Shown piece by piece: positions 1 to 12,400 of a stretch of DNA of 64,000 bases. A program made the translations under genes and the position numbers. This stretch comes from Symbiodinium kawagutii. Lineage: Eukaryota; Sar; Dinophyceae; Suessiales; Symbiodiniaceae. The notes beneath the pieces were generated by a model that did not search any database, was not told the origin of the DNA, and saw nothing but the letters and a program-made list of their open reading frames with translations. Position 1 is the first letter of the stretch. Every line of letters begins with the position of its first letter. The stretch is from positions 17,501-81,500 of the forward strand of contig VSDK01018932.1 of NCBI GenBank assembly GCA_009767595.1, read 5' to 3'.

Positions 1-591
1 TAATAGTAGCGGTAATAGTAATAATATAAATATTAATAATAATAGTAATAGTAATAATAATCGAAATAAAAATAAAAGTAATATTGGAACTCGTACTAAT
101 AATAGTAATGATAATAATATTGAAAATAATAGTAGTGATATTCATAATAAAAAGAATAATAGTAGTACTAATAAAAGTAATAATAAAAATAATAATAGCA
201 ATAATAATCATAATAGTCAAAAAATGAACAATAATGATAATAGTGAAAATATTAATAACAAAAGTAATGGTAGTAGAACTAATAACCACACAAATTCAAA
301 AAAAAATAAAAACAATAGTAATATTAGTGAAAATAATAGTAATAGCCAAAATAATTATACTAAAAATAAAAGTAATATTGGTAGTAAAAATATTAATAAT
401 CATAAAAAGAAAAATTCTAGTAGTAGTGATAAAGATAATATTATTAAAAGTAGTAGTGGTAATAAAAATAGGAGTAGCAATAATAATAATACTAAGAATA
501 GTAATACTAGCAGTAATAGTAGTAGCAGTAGTAGTAATAGTAGTAGTAGTAATAGTAGTAGTAGTAGTAGTAGTAGTAGTATTAATAGTAA

Positions 592-641
<50 letters not shown>

Positions 642-806
642 ATAGTAGTAGTAGTAGTAGTAAAAGTAATAGTAGTAGTAGTAGTAATAATAGAAGTAGT
701 AGTAGTAGTAGTAGTAGTAATAATGATATCAATAATAATAATAATAGTAGTAGTAGTAGTAGCGGTAGTAGTAGTAGTGGTAATAATAGTAGTGTTAAGA
801 ATATTG
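1..806. repeat. degenerate trinucleotide repeat (AAT/AGT)
   Basis: About 800 bases keep a 3-base rhythm of AAT, AGT, TAG and TAA triplets, purest as (AGT)n at 520-720. All three plus frames read as homopolymers (poly-Ser/Asn, poly-Val/Ile) and the minus frames as poly-Thr or poly-Leu, so none is taken as coding. It runs off the left edge. Confidence 0.9.
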
Positions 807-2194
807 TGGCTGGACCCAAACTCCTCAGCCCCACTGGCGTCCAAGGCGCGCAACCCATGCGGTGAGTGAAGAATCCGAGGATCGAGCGGACTCTGCCGCA
901 TTCGATCCACTGCTGCACAAGCCAGGGGGCAAAACTCCACGAGACCAGGGCCGTTGGTCACCTGAACGAGGCCCGGGATAGCGACCGCTGATCCCTATCC
1001 CCATGGGCTCCATCGCGGGACCTGAACCCTTTCGAAGCCTTAGAAAAGAAATACAGGTGTTTCTCAAGCCATAGGGGGCCCTCCAAATCATCCAAAAACC
1101 ATGCGTAAAAGTAAACAAGACATTGTGTTTTAATTTCTCTTGAGAAACACCCATGTGGGCAAACAAGAAAGCACGGGAAGAAAAGGAGTTCTCCACAAAA
1201 TCCACAACAAAGGGAATCCTAGCATTTTTGTCTGGCAATGGTAAGGTTTGGAATTAGGCAATATGAAAACACAGGGATTTGTCCCATTTTAGTCTGGCAA
1301 TGGTAGATCCTGGAATGAAATATGAAAGCACAGGGGTTTTGCGCCAACAATATTGAAAACGTTCGCGCAAGACAGATCGCATGACAACTGGTATGAGATT
1401 ACAAGAGAGATATCAAGACAAATGACAAAACAGATTGCAGAAGATGAGAGCCAATCACAGCTACACTCCAGTCCCCGGACTGTAGATGGACAAAAAATCA
1501 AACCCTCGGAACTCCTATGGAATAAAACCTCGCGCCCCAAATCTCGACGTTAAACAGCACCCTCTAGTTTCGTTTGCGTTGGGGGTTCGATTGTTTTGTG
1601 CACCGGACCCCTGTTTAACTATAAGTTTGTTGGTCATTATCCCCTATTGTTAATTAACCATTAAGTCCCCTATAAAATCACTATCAACCATGCATAGTTG
1701 ACCCCAGCAAATTCCTGGGTTTTCCTTGCTGACCGTATAAAACCACCATAAAACCCGATCAAACCATCATTGATCTGCGCACAAAGCGAAGGCCTTGCTG
1801 ACTGCTCTCTCCGAGTCACAAAGCTCCGGCCGCGTACGCGACCGCATCGACATGTGATCCAATCGGTGTCTGAAACACCGCCAGCGGTCCCACAGGTTGA
1901 CAAGTGCACAAATCAATCATCAATGAATCATCATGATCAATAATTTCCGGTTGATGGTTCCGATCCCTTTGAAACATATCAGTCAACCAACCATTTGTTA
2001 CGAATTGTTACTGAACATAGAAAATGATTGAAACCACCAGCCAGTTGAAGATTCAATCACACAGACATTTTCTAAAATGAAGAACCGGCTTCATAATCAT
2101 GAAGTTAGGTTGGGTTGAAAATCACTGAAACACTTGATGACAACAACCAAACTTCGTGAGGTCACGCTGGATATCAAGCACCATGCTGAGGGGC
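807..2194. other. non-coding stretch, no gene supported
   Basis: Moderately GC-rich patches at 820-1020 and 1770-1900 look like further exon islands but none could be aligned to DXR or another family. A short duplicated phrase (TTTAGTCTGGCAATGGTA-like, near 1227 and 1290) is present. A family B inverted-repeat remnant lies at 1975-2046. Confidence 0.4.
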
Positions 2195-2210
2195 GCAGCG
2201 GACGGCAAAC
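2195..2210 (-). CDS. dxr: tentative next DXR micro-exon
   Basis: After SLEDMKKEDPEV the family continues with a short helix and HPNWxMG. A 16-nt stretch with acceptor GGGAG|G would add FAVRC with a GC donor and correct phase. Evidence is only phase and splice signals; the HPNW motif itself was not found in the window. Confidence 0.25.
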
Positions 2211-3418
2211 CTCCCAGCATCCCAGCAGCACTCGTGACCCAGCAAATGGGATGGCTTCAACGAGCTGGTCTTGATCCATCGACTCGTTAATCATTCATGG
2301 TGCACAAATGGAGGTGTTTTTCTGGTTGGTGGTGCTCACCGCCTGAAAAATCGCAAATCAACCAACCAGTTGTTGATGACTACTAGGGAGAATAAAATGC
2401 TAACCAGTTTTCATGGTCTCAACAAACTGCTAACATGAATTATGAATCTTCCAAGCATGTCAGTCAGAAAGTGTCTCCAGTGATTTTTAGGGAAGGAAGC
2501 AATGCGCTACTAGGAGGATTGCCCCCACCACTTCCCTGAGATCGGAGGTTACATGAATTCCGGCACCACAAGGCTTCAAGGATGTTCGAGGCTTTTCCCC
2601 AGGTTCTTTTTCCCAAAATATGGCTTGTAACCCATGGAAATGACGGGTCCTTGGGGCCAAGGGGTCGAACTTAATAACAGTGTGACTGGCTCAAAAGCCA
2701 TCAATGGATGACTTTTTTGGCCCATCAAGGGTCATGGCGGGCCACCAACAGCTGGCATTATGCGTTATGTGAGGCGTGGCCCGACCGCAAACATCCCCAG
2801 CTGTGACCAGTAGCTGGTTGGTGCTTTTAAGCCCTATGAAAAATAGTAGTCCGCCAACCAACCATGTGGTAATATCACTAGCTATAGTGACTATTTTTCA
2901 TAGGGCTTGGTTGATTGACTACTACTTTTCATAGAGCTTTGTCAACCCTTTCGGAAAATAAAATATGAATAAAACTACCAACATCTGCCAACCAGTCTTC
3001 ATTGGCATGTTCATCTACCCCTTTTTGGGGTGGCTAATATTGGCCCACAATCACATTGACCGAAAGGAATTATCAAGCACGATGATAGCGATCCAGGGTG
3101 AAAACGTCCCAAGATCGTTGGCGAGCTGCTATGCTGACATGCCAGGTACCCTGGCATCATCCCTATCGTATCTTCGGCCAATGGGTAATATGATGGTTGA
3201 TTCAACGACTAATTTAGATAAATAAATTGGTTCGTATTGGTTCTATAATGATTCTGCGCGGCTACAATCTTCAATCAATCAATTCACCACAAAACATCCA
3301 TGAGTTCACTACCACCATGGCTCATTAGTCAACTTCGCTAGACCAAAATCCCCCGTGAATCTTCGGCCCCACCACCATGCCAGCCACGCGCCCCGCGCAG
3401 TGCCCGGGACGCCCGGAC

Positions 3419-3454
3419 ACTTCGGGGTCCTCTTTCTTCATGTCCTCTAAGGAC
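3419..3454 (-). CDS. dxr: DXR exon: SLEDMKKEDPEV
   Basis: A 36-nt exon with acceptor CTCAG|G and donor GAAGT|GTCCGG. It supplies the LEDMKKEDPE helix that follows FRD in DXR (consensus LxxLKxVTxxxA). It joins in frame to the preceding exon. Confidence 0.82.
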
Positions 3455-6400
3455 CTGAGCTCAACTCAGCAGGAGAAAATCGCCAGTGATGATGGTGAAC
3501 AATCGGCTCATGTTCCTGGTCCATAGCGAAGAATTGTGGTCAACAAGTAGGTTATTCAATGATTTACTATGGCAAAGATTTAGTGATAATGGTTAATTAT
3601 GCTTTATGATGGGTAATTATGGTTAATTATGACAATTATGTTGAAACTACCATTAACAATAACGGTTGATGATTATGGTTATTCAATGATTTAATAGTCA
3701 TGGTTGGTATTGTCAAGTAATCCTTGTTAATATCATTTTTTGATAACGGTTGATAATCATGATATAACAATGGTAAAGATTAATTACTGCTTGATAATGA
3801 TTGATGATGGATATTGGTTAACACTAGATACTGCTTGATAATGATTCGCACAACCTACAAGTGCTACCATGCGAGACTCTACAGAGGCTGATTTCGATCC
3901 AAAGTCTTTCGAAGGTAGCGATGCCCTCCGGTGGGAAAGACATGGGCGGTTCTCAAATAGAGGACCCCCCCAAATCAATACTTCAGATTCTAGATCAGTG
4001 ATTTTGGAGGTCCTCTATTACTAATGTAAACTTGGTAATGAAAGAAAACCTCAGTAAAGTTTGGAATAATAAGCCCCCCTAAATAAGATAGGCCAAAAAT
4101 TTTGGGATAACCACATTTGGTGGAAAAATCAGAACAATTATCTTTAACAAAGTATGCAATTCATTTAAAGCAACGTGAACATGCACCACCCCACCCCAAC
4201 CCCACCCAACCCTAGCCAACCCTAGGGTGACATAGCATCAACATAGATACGCAAGTGCAGGCGAATGTGAAGATACCCCACCCCACCCCAACCCTGCCCC
4301 AACCTACACAAAAACACAAAAAATGGACGATTTGCCACGGCGGAATACGCACCGTGGACCAACTACAGTGGCACCCCCCAATTCTTAGTTGATTTATAAT
4401 GCATTTAAATTAACAAACTAGTTATATCTACTAGAACTGGTACTTCCCCTATTTATAACCCAAGTTAGCAAACTGCCGGGGTACCACTACCATTCACCAA
4501 CCCATCCACCGCGGCGCAAGCCGCCGTGTCTCACGCTTGGCCAGGTCACATGTCCCTGAAGGTGCCGCCGCTGCCCGTCAAGATGATCTTCTTAACGCCA
4601 CCCTTGGGGATGCCTTGCCTGGGCAAACGACGTCTCAACGAAGCGAGCTGGCCATGATTACACGAGGCCTTGAGGCGAGCAACGAAGCTGCCCGGTGAGG
4701 TGTAAACGAACAGTTCGCTGGCTGGAAAATCCAACAATTATCAATACTTTCCCAGGGTTTCTCTATAAAACATGGCGATTTTCATTGATTATAGCATTGA
4801 ATCAACCAACTAATGGTTAACTAGCTGGCTCATGGTAAGGGATGATAACCAACAATAGCAGGATTTGTACACCATTACTGACCATGAGTCGTCACGATTT
4901 GCACACCATTACTGACCATGATGAATCACCAACCAACCAAAACAATATGTTACCAATGATTAATCATGGTGAACAACGATGGTGCACAGTGAGCTCGGTC
5001 ATGATTCACCATCAGTTGTTACTTATCATCCCCTATTATCAACCATTATAGTTGCTATATATCCCCTACTATTGACCATTAGTTGGTTGTTAGTTGCTTA
5101 TTAACCGCTAGCTATTAACTTTCAGAGAGCGACATCGAATTGTCACAATTGGCGGATGCGATGCAGTGAACCGACATGATTCGAACCTCCTGGGTTGATT
5201 TCCAGCCGTTCCCCACCCCCTTTCCCGCTCACTAAAAAACACATGGGACTTGGGTTGTTTGGTGAAGTGGTTGTCACAAAGATTGTCATGTAATTAAGTT
5301 GTTTCTTGTTGGTTAATAATTGTAATGGCCATACAGGTTGAATGCTTGGTTGTTGGCTGGCTGTAATTTGACTGCTGCGTTGGTTGTCAAACTAATTGAC
5401 TTAGTCTATCACAATGTTGATTTGCCCTCAGAAAACCACAGGGTAAGTTAACAATTCTGACAACCATCTGAGCACTTGCTGTAAAATTAGCCATCAGCCA
5501 TTGACCTACAAAATGATGAACTGACTCGACCAGCTTACCCACCAGCCAGCCAATTACCATGCCATGGATTCATCATCACGATTGACCACTAACCACTTTG
5601 GTAGGTCATTGGTTGAATGAACCAACCACCCTCACTTAACTTAATCATCAACAATGGATAATAGGCAGCCACAGCTACTGTTAGCAACCATACTACTTGC
5701 CATGTTACTAACCATCATATCATGAGTCACTAATGGCTGGTGATATGGTTACTAGTCAAAAACCATTCATACCGTTGTTGACCATGCTAAGTTTGGGGTT
5801 AGTGAACGGCTACTAGGTGCACTCATCTGCACATCCGAGTACACATTCAACCCTTCCCTATGCTTCCAACTATTGTAGGAAACCAGCTCATTTCTACCAG
5901 CTAGCTGTAACTTGGGTTGGTAACAGGAAACCGTTTCAGCCACAACCATGTGAATAATGGTAGCCAATAACCAACCCAAGCTACTAATGCTTCATCCCAG
6001 TTGTTAACTGGAAACCGTTTCAGCTAATTAACCAGCTAATTGACTAGCATTAACCACTATCAACCCCCTCAGCGAATTCACCAGCTAACTAACCAGCTAA
6101 TCAACCACTTCCCCCAGCTAAACGACCAGCTAACTTCAGCCACCTTCCCGTCGTCACCACCGTTCCGCACCGCGTTGGTTGCCGCGTTAAGCCGTTGCCC
6201 TCCCCCCGTGGCCCGCACATGCACTGGAAGATGGCACTATGTTCCGAGTCCACGGGCCTAGCCCAGCGGGCCAAGGATTCAATTCCCCATGGATTGTCCC
6301 ACTGGTATCCCCCGAGGGATGGCTACCAAGTGCTCGTTAAATGGGCTAGGGACACCAGGCTTATGATATAGAACTGGCTTGTGAAATGATTGATTTAAAT

Positions 6401-9400
6401 GATTTATATCTTATAACTGGGGGGTACGGCTCAGTATGGTCTAGATGTCTTTGAACCCTGGTGAAACCTATGGTCAATCATTGAAGCAAGGTTCAATCCA
6501 TGGTTTTCATGGTGGTTACGACCATGATCTAAAGCCAGGATGGTGGATCAAATGATGAACAATATGTAGTCAAAAGCCATTGAGTGAGGTTAAATCTACG
6601 GTTAGTTAAGGGTAACTTTATGGTCTGTTCAAGGTAAATCTATGGTGAAATGGTAGCTAGTTAAGGGTAAAATGGTGGTTGAATGGTGGTAAATCTATGG
6701 TCTATATACAGTTCACGGCCGGTTCAGGTATGGTATATGGTGGATCTATGTCTATATTTAAACAATGAATATGAATATAAATGGTGGATCCATGCTCAGG
6801 GCTTCGTAAAATGATGGTCAGTGAATGATTAGCTAATAGCCGAACTAACGGTCAATTGATGGCCACTTCATGGCAAAACATGATGGTTCAGTGATGTTTA
6901 AGTGATGATTGACTTGTTGTTCACTGCTGGTTGGCTGGTTGGCTGATGGTAAAACAATGGTGGTAGCAAGGGTGATAACAATGGGAAATATCAATTTGAA
7001 CATTCTATCACTTCCAAATGACGAACTTGTTGGTTAAGCATTGATAATGCTGATAAACATGGAAGGAATGAACATGCTTAAATGATGTTCGTTTCAACTG
7101 ACTGCGGAATAGACAACATCTTTACAACGTTGATGATTAAATCTCAATCAACCATTGTTGATTGGTAGGAAAACATATGGCTTCGATCATGGCTATCAAC
7201 GGCTTAATAATCGTTAGTGATGATGAATGATCAACTTGAAGATATAGGATGGTGCTGGACGGCGAAACATGATGGCAAATGGTTACACACAAAGGATAAC
7301 ACACAGCAATAAACAATAGCGGCCATTCATGGTTTTCTGATGGCTACTGACGGCGATGGTTGATGATGCTTTGTGAAGTGGCTGAGACCAAACAAAAAAG
7401 AAACAATCATCAGCAGAATAGGAGCACCTATTGTGGTAAATAACAGGCAATCGCAGTTTATAAGCAGGTACTGGTTGATAGTGATTCTGACAAATGGACA
7501 ATACTGCCTTTCAAAAACATAAAGCGATGGTTAACCTGCATTCAAACATCATCAATACAGAATCGATTCATTTCATCATGATAATGCTCGTAAGCAGCAA
7601 AGCCAAAGTGTGTAAATGGACGGTAGTCCTGGTCAAGCATGGTTGCGTAATTGGTGGTGATTCACAATGGCTAATGGATGGTGGTTACGGTTCGTACGCT
7701 GGACGGTCTACAACCAGCACATCGCTGCAGTGCCTAGTGATGGTTCATTTGTGTTCAGTCACGGTTTGTCATGCTGGTTCATAGTTGCATGATTAATCCA
7801 TGGTGACAGACCATGTGCTGGTGCATAACGAGCCATAAATAGTCATGATCCACCAGCACACTGAATATAATGTTTTTTCACATATCATTAAACACAAAGG
7901 GTTCATCATCAAACCGCCACTAACTTCATCATCAATAACAATCCACCATCATGGTATACTCACTGATGGTTCATCATCAAAACCATTGTGCTACTTTGTC
8001 TGGTCCATCCGTTCTGAACTATCACGCTGATTTGTGGCTCCCACATGGGCAAGCTGATCACAGGAGGGTGGCCACAGCGAGGGCCTCTCAATGGTTTCTC
8101 CCCTAGGCTTGGTGACCCTGGTTGTATTGAGTGAAAGGTGATCCCAAAAAATATTAAGAAATGGTTTGTCGCCTAAGGTTTTTTCATAGGGGTGGTTCAG
8201 CCACCAAGCCGTTGATGCTTAACAATGGTCAAATAAATTGTTGGTGAGTGGTTGCCCATCAGGATCCCCAACAGCCAAGTTAGTCGTAAACCAACCACTA
8301 TAGCCGGTAGCTGGTCAACCGCCCACATTGTACCATCATTGACCATCGTCAAGCATCAACCGCTTGGTGGTTGAGCCACCATGAAAAATCTTAGGCAACC
8401 AACCATTTCGAAATAATTACTCGGGAAAATCAACAAATTGAATCAAACCACCAACCAGCTATTACCAGTCAACCCTTAAGTTTTATCAACCAGCTATATC
8501 CAGTCAACCATTAAGTTTTACCAACCAGCCATATCCAGCTATTATTGACCATTAAAACATGTAATTCAAAGCACCAACTAATCCTGCGCATGGTCAAGCC
8601 TCACCTCCCCCGCGCGCGGGCGCAGCACGCCGCAGCCGAGCCAAGTGGCAACATCGATACGCCGTACTCCTCGATGAGTGGAGCAATCACAGGTCCCCCT
8701 GCAATGATGGTCTCCTGAGGCAACTCATAGCCACAGCTGTGAGCTTGGAATCAGTAGTGCCAACGAAAGCAAGCGGGTTTTATAGGGTTTTATAGGGGTT
8801 ATAACAACTAACAATGGCTGATAATAGGGAATGATGACCAACAATAATGATTCAGAATTTCAGAATAGGGGACAATACAAAGGTTGGTGATAGGAAATAA
8901 TAACCAACAATTGGCTAAACGAGTACAGTAGACCGGGGTTGCACCATGAAACACTTATCCGACTCGTTGTGTTCGCCCATTTCACTCGAAAGCGAAGTTG
9001 GGCTCACTGAGGGAGATCCACCAACAAATTTCCAAGCTTTGAGAGGACGTCGGCTGGTGGGCAACATCGCCCCAATTGCAAGAAACATTGTCCATTATGA
9101 AGTATCATTTCCAGGTATGGTTGAACAACAATCCAAATGGCTGTTGAAGCCACCAACCAGTCATTAATCAATCATCTTCCTTGAGCATATACGATTTTGT
9201 TGCTTATTGTCCTCAGTGTGATATACCATGAAAGATGATTGAAACCACCAGATCGACCAGATTCACCATACTTAGCCCCTTTGATTAACCACCTATCAAC
9301 CACCAACCGTTGTAACCAATATGGTTGAACCACTTATCAACCACCATATTGGTGATTGGTGGCTGAGAACCATTGATCAACCACCAACCAGTACAACCAA

Positions 9401-12400
9401 TCACCAACCAGTGATCTCACCAATGGCACCAATCGTGGTTGCAGCTGGCTTTTCCACACAGCCCTTTGGCGCCTCGTGGCTGTTCCTCGAAGATCACCGC
9501 TAAGGGTGGTGAAAAAGCTGGTGCAGGGTCAGTAATGTTGGTTTCTGAGACTTGTATCTACCTGTTGGTTTCATCTATTTTCATTACTTTAGGGGGGTTA
9601 CACTAATCAGAAACCAACATTAAATGGTTTGCACTTATAACAAGCTAAATAAGTGGTTCAGAAGTTATAACTAAGTGGTTATAACAAGTCTTTCTGATGG
9701 TTAATAGTTCAACAAACAAGCAATAATAGTTGTGAGCTGAACCAGTTAGTTTGACCTGTGGGTAGCAACCTATATTATAGCTGTTCGCCAAGCTTAACCA
9801 GTGAGTTATAACCCGTTAATAAGCTGATGAACCAGTATTACTAGTGGCTTGTAATGGTTACCACTGGTTACTAGCTAAGAAATGGTTCCAACTCGCTGGC
9901 TACGAAGCTAGTTAATGACTTGCTGAATAAGCTGATATGCCAGTAATTGTGTGAAATTATGTTAACCAGTATGACTGGTATAATCAACTGTGAACATCAT
10001 TAACCAGGTCTAGTGGTTGAGAACAGGTCAACAATGATTATGATTAGCCAGGCGCGGTCATAAATTCCAACTATATTGCGTTTCTAAGTTGGCTTCCATA
10101 CATCTGATCTAACAGGTTACACCATGTACTGATGCTTTGTGAGGGATGATTTCTCACAGATGTTGATCATCGATGATCATCCCCTGAACACTTGGTTTAT
10201 CCCTATCACCAGTCCACCATGGTGATAAAACAATGTTTATCACCACTATGAGTCACAATGGTAACCATTATAACCACTTCACACGAGGGCAATTGTAAGC
10301 TACTCATCATCAACATTGCCTATCAATCATTCACATAATTATCATGATCAATCTGTATTCAAACAAGTGTTAAGTCAATAGTAAACGCAAACCAACAAGT
10401 TCTATTATACTGCTTGGCTATGCTTGGCTAAATGGCTAGTCACCAACCATGATTGAACAGCTTGACGGATATGCATCCAGCATGATTCAACCATTTACAT
10501 CAAGGGTTATTCAACCATCCGGTGGTGGATTAACTGCATCCATCATGGATCAACCATGATTCAAATCAACCACAAGTTCATCATATAGCTAATCCCCAAT
10601 CTTATTCAAACAAAGTGGTTAATCAATAGTTGATCATAGCTAGTCAGCCATGATTCAAATATTTTCAATCAACCACAAGTTTTTCATAGTTAATCCCCAT
10701 ATGTTCTAGTTTAATCAGACTTAATCCCATATTTTTCATAGTTAATCCCTTATTTTTTATAGTTAATCCCCTATTTTTCATAGTTAATCCCCTATTTTTC
10801 ATAGTTAATCCGCTATTTTTCATAGTTAATCCCCTATTTTAGTTTATTAATCCCCATATGTTCTATAGTTAATCAGTAGTTTATCATAGTTCATCCCTAT
10901 CTTCATCAACAGATTTGCCACAACTTACCTCCATGGCTGACTCGGTGGCCCCCGTGATCTTCGTGCCGCGTGGCGCCTTGTTGGCCAAGGCGATGTCCTT
11001 CTTGGCTTTGATGGCTTCGATGGTGGGGATCAACCTGTGGCGGCCCAGCTGGGCCCAGGTGGTGGGTGGATCTGGTGGTTGATCGTTGGTTAACATGGTT
11101 ATCTGGTGTCATTTGGTTAATCGGGTGATTAATCATAAATGGTGAATCATTGATTAACAATGGTTATTGGTGACTTAACAGTGGTGAATCATTGAGTAAT
11201 GATCACTGAATCACTGATTATGAATTAACCAATGATTATTAAGCATGGTTATCTGGTGAATTAACAGTGGTTAATCTGGTGATTGATAATCAATGGTGAA
11301 TCATTGAATCGTTGATTGACAATCAACCCATTGGTTAATCATTGATCAATGGCTAATCAGGGATTCCAACGGATCTGGTGGTTGATCAATCCATTGATTA
11401 ATCAATGATAGTCATTATTAATCATTGATGAATTGGTTCATCAATAATAATCATCATTAATCAGTGGTTGAGTCGATGAGTTGGTTGACTTGCTTATGAG
11501 TTGGTCGATGAGATGTTTAAGCAGTGATCAACATAAACTGGTGATGTGTTGGTTGACTTGGTCATCTAATGATGGGTAATGACTAGTGATGGTCAATGAT
11601 GACTAAGGATCATTATTGGTTAAGACTGATCGTTAATGGAAAAAAAACAGGGAAAACATCATCAACCATGGGTGGCTGGGCTATTGAACTCTGGGAATCA
11701 CTGACAGTTCCTGTGATACTAATCAAACATGCAAGGGGGATATAAAACTAACTGCTGTTGGTAGTGAATATGCAAAAATAACATGGTTACTCAACACACC
11801 TTGCGTCATATATAATACATAACTTAAGAACTAATCATGGTAAACACTATTGGTTGTGAAAAAAACAACGCTAATAAGGAACAACTTGCAAGAGGGATGA
11901 ATAGTAGAAGGGAACAACTACAACAGTCGGTCAAACCAAATGACAAGTAACAACTATATTGCAAAGAGTGCAATAATGATTACAGAAACATAACAACCCC
12001 ACTCAAACGAACAAACCTAATTATTGTTGGGAAGGAGTATGTACAACCAACATGTTTCGTCGGCGAAAACAGGACATGAACAATGCAACGACTAGGTTGA
12101 GTGGCAGCTGAAAGTTATAACTGAATACTATTTAGTTATTGTCCCATTACGCTTCAGTTATTGTCAGCCGTACTGATCCCATCACTAAACATCATTGACA
12201 AACTATATGACACCATCATTGGCCAAGTCAGATCACCACCATTGGCGATTTTATTTCCCTAGCAATGGCCATTATTGATCATGAACCATTCACCTACTAC
12301 TGTACACCATTACTTGACATTGCCACGGCTCATGAACCGTCAGCCATCCCGAAAATACTGGTCCATCAACGAACATTTCAAACGTTGGGAAAATGCTCAA

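Noticed and set aside
224-961. Long Asn/Ser-, Val/Ile-, Thr- and Leu-rich open frames on both strands
   Set aside because: They are translations of a triplet microsatellite in every frame; no composition change, start context or splice signal marks any as a gene.
1780-1900. A GC-rich minus-strand island with ACACCGATTGG as the DXR HPNW exon
   Set aside because: No frame gives HPxW followed by MG with usable splice sites.
10977-11100. Reading the 70-codon minus-strand frame over the DXR exon as a whole small gene
   Set aside because: Only residues from LIPTIE to LANK match DXR; sequence on both sides is intron and splice signals cut it exactly there.
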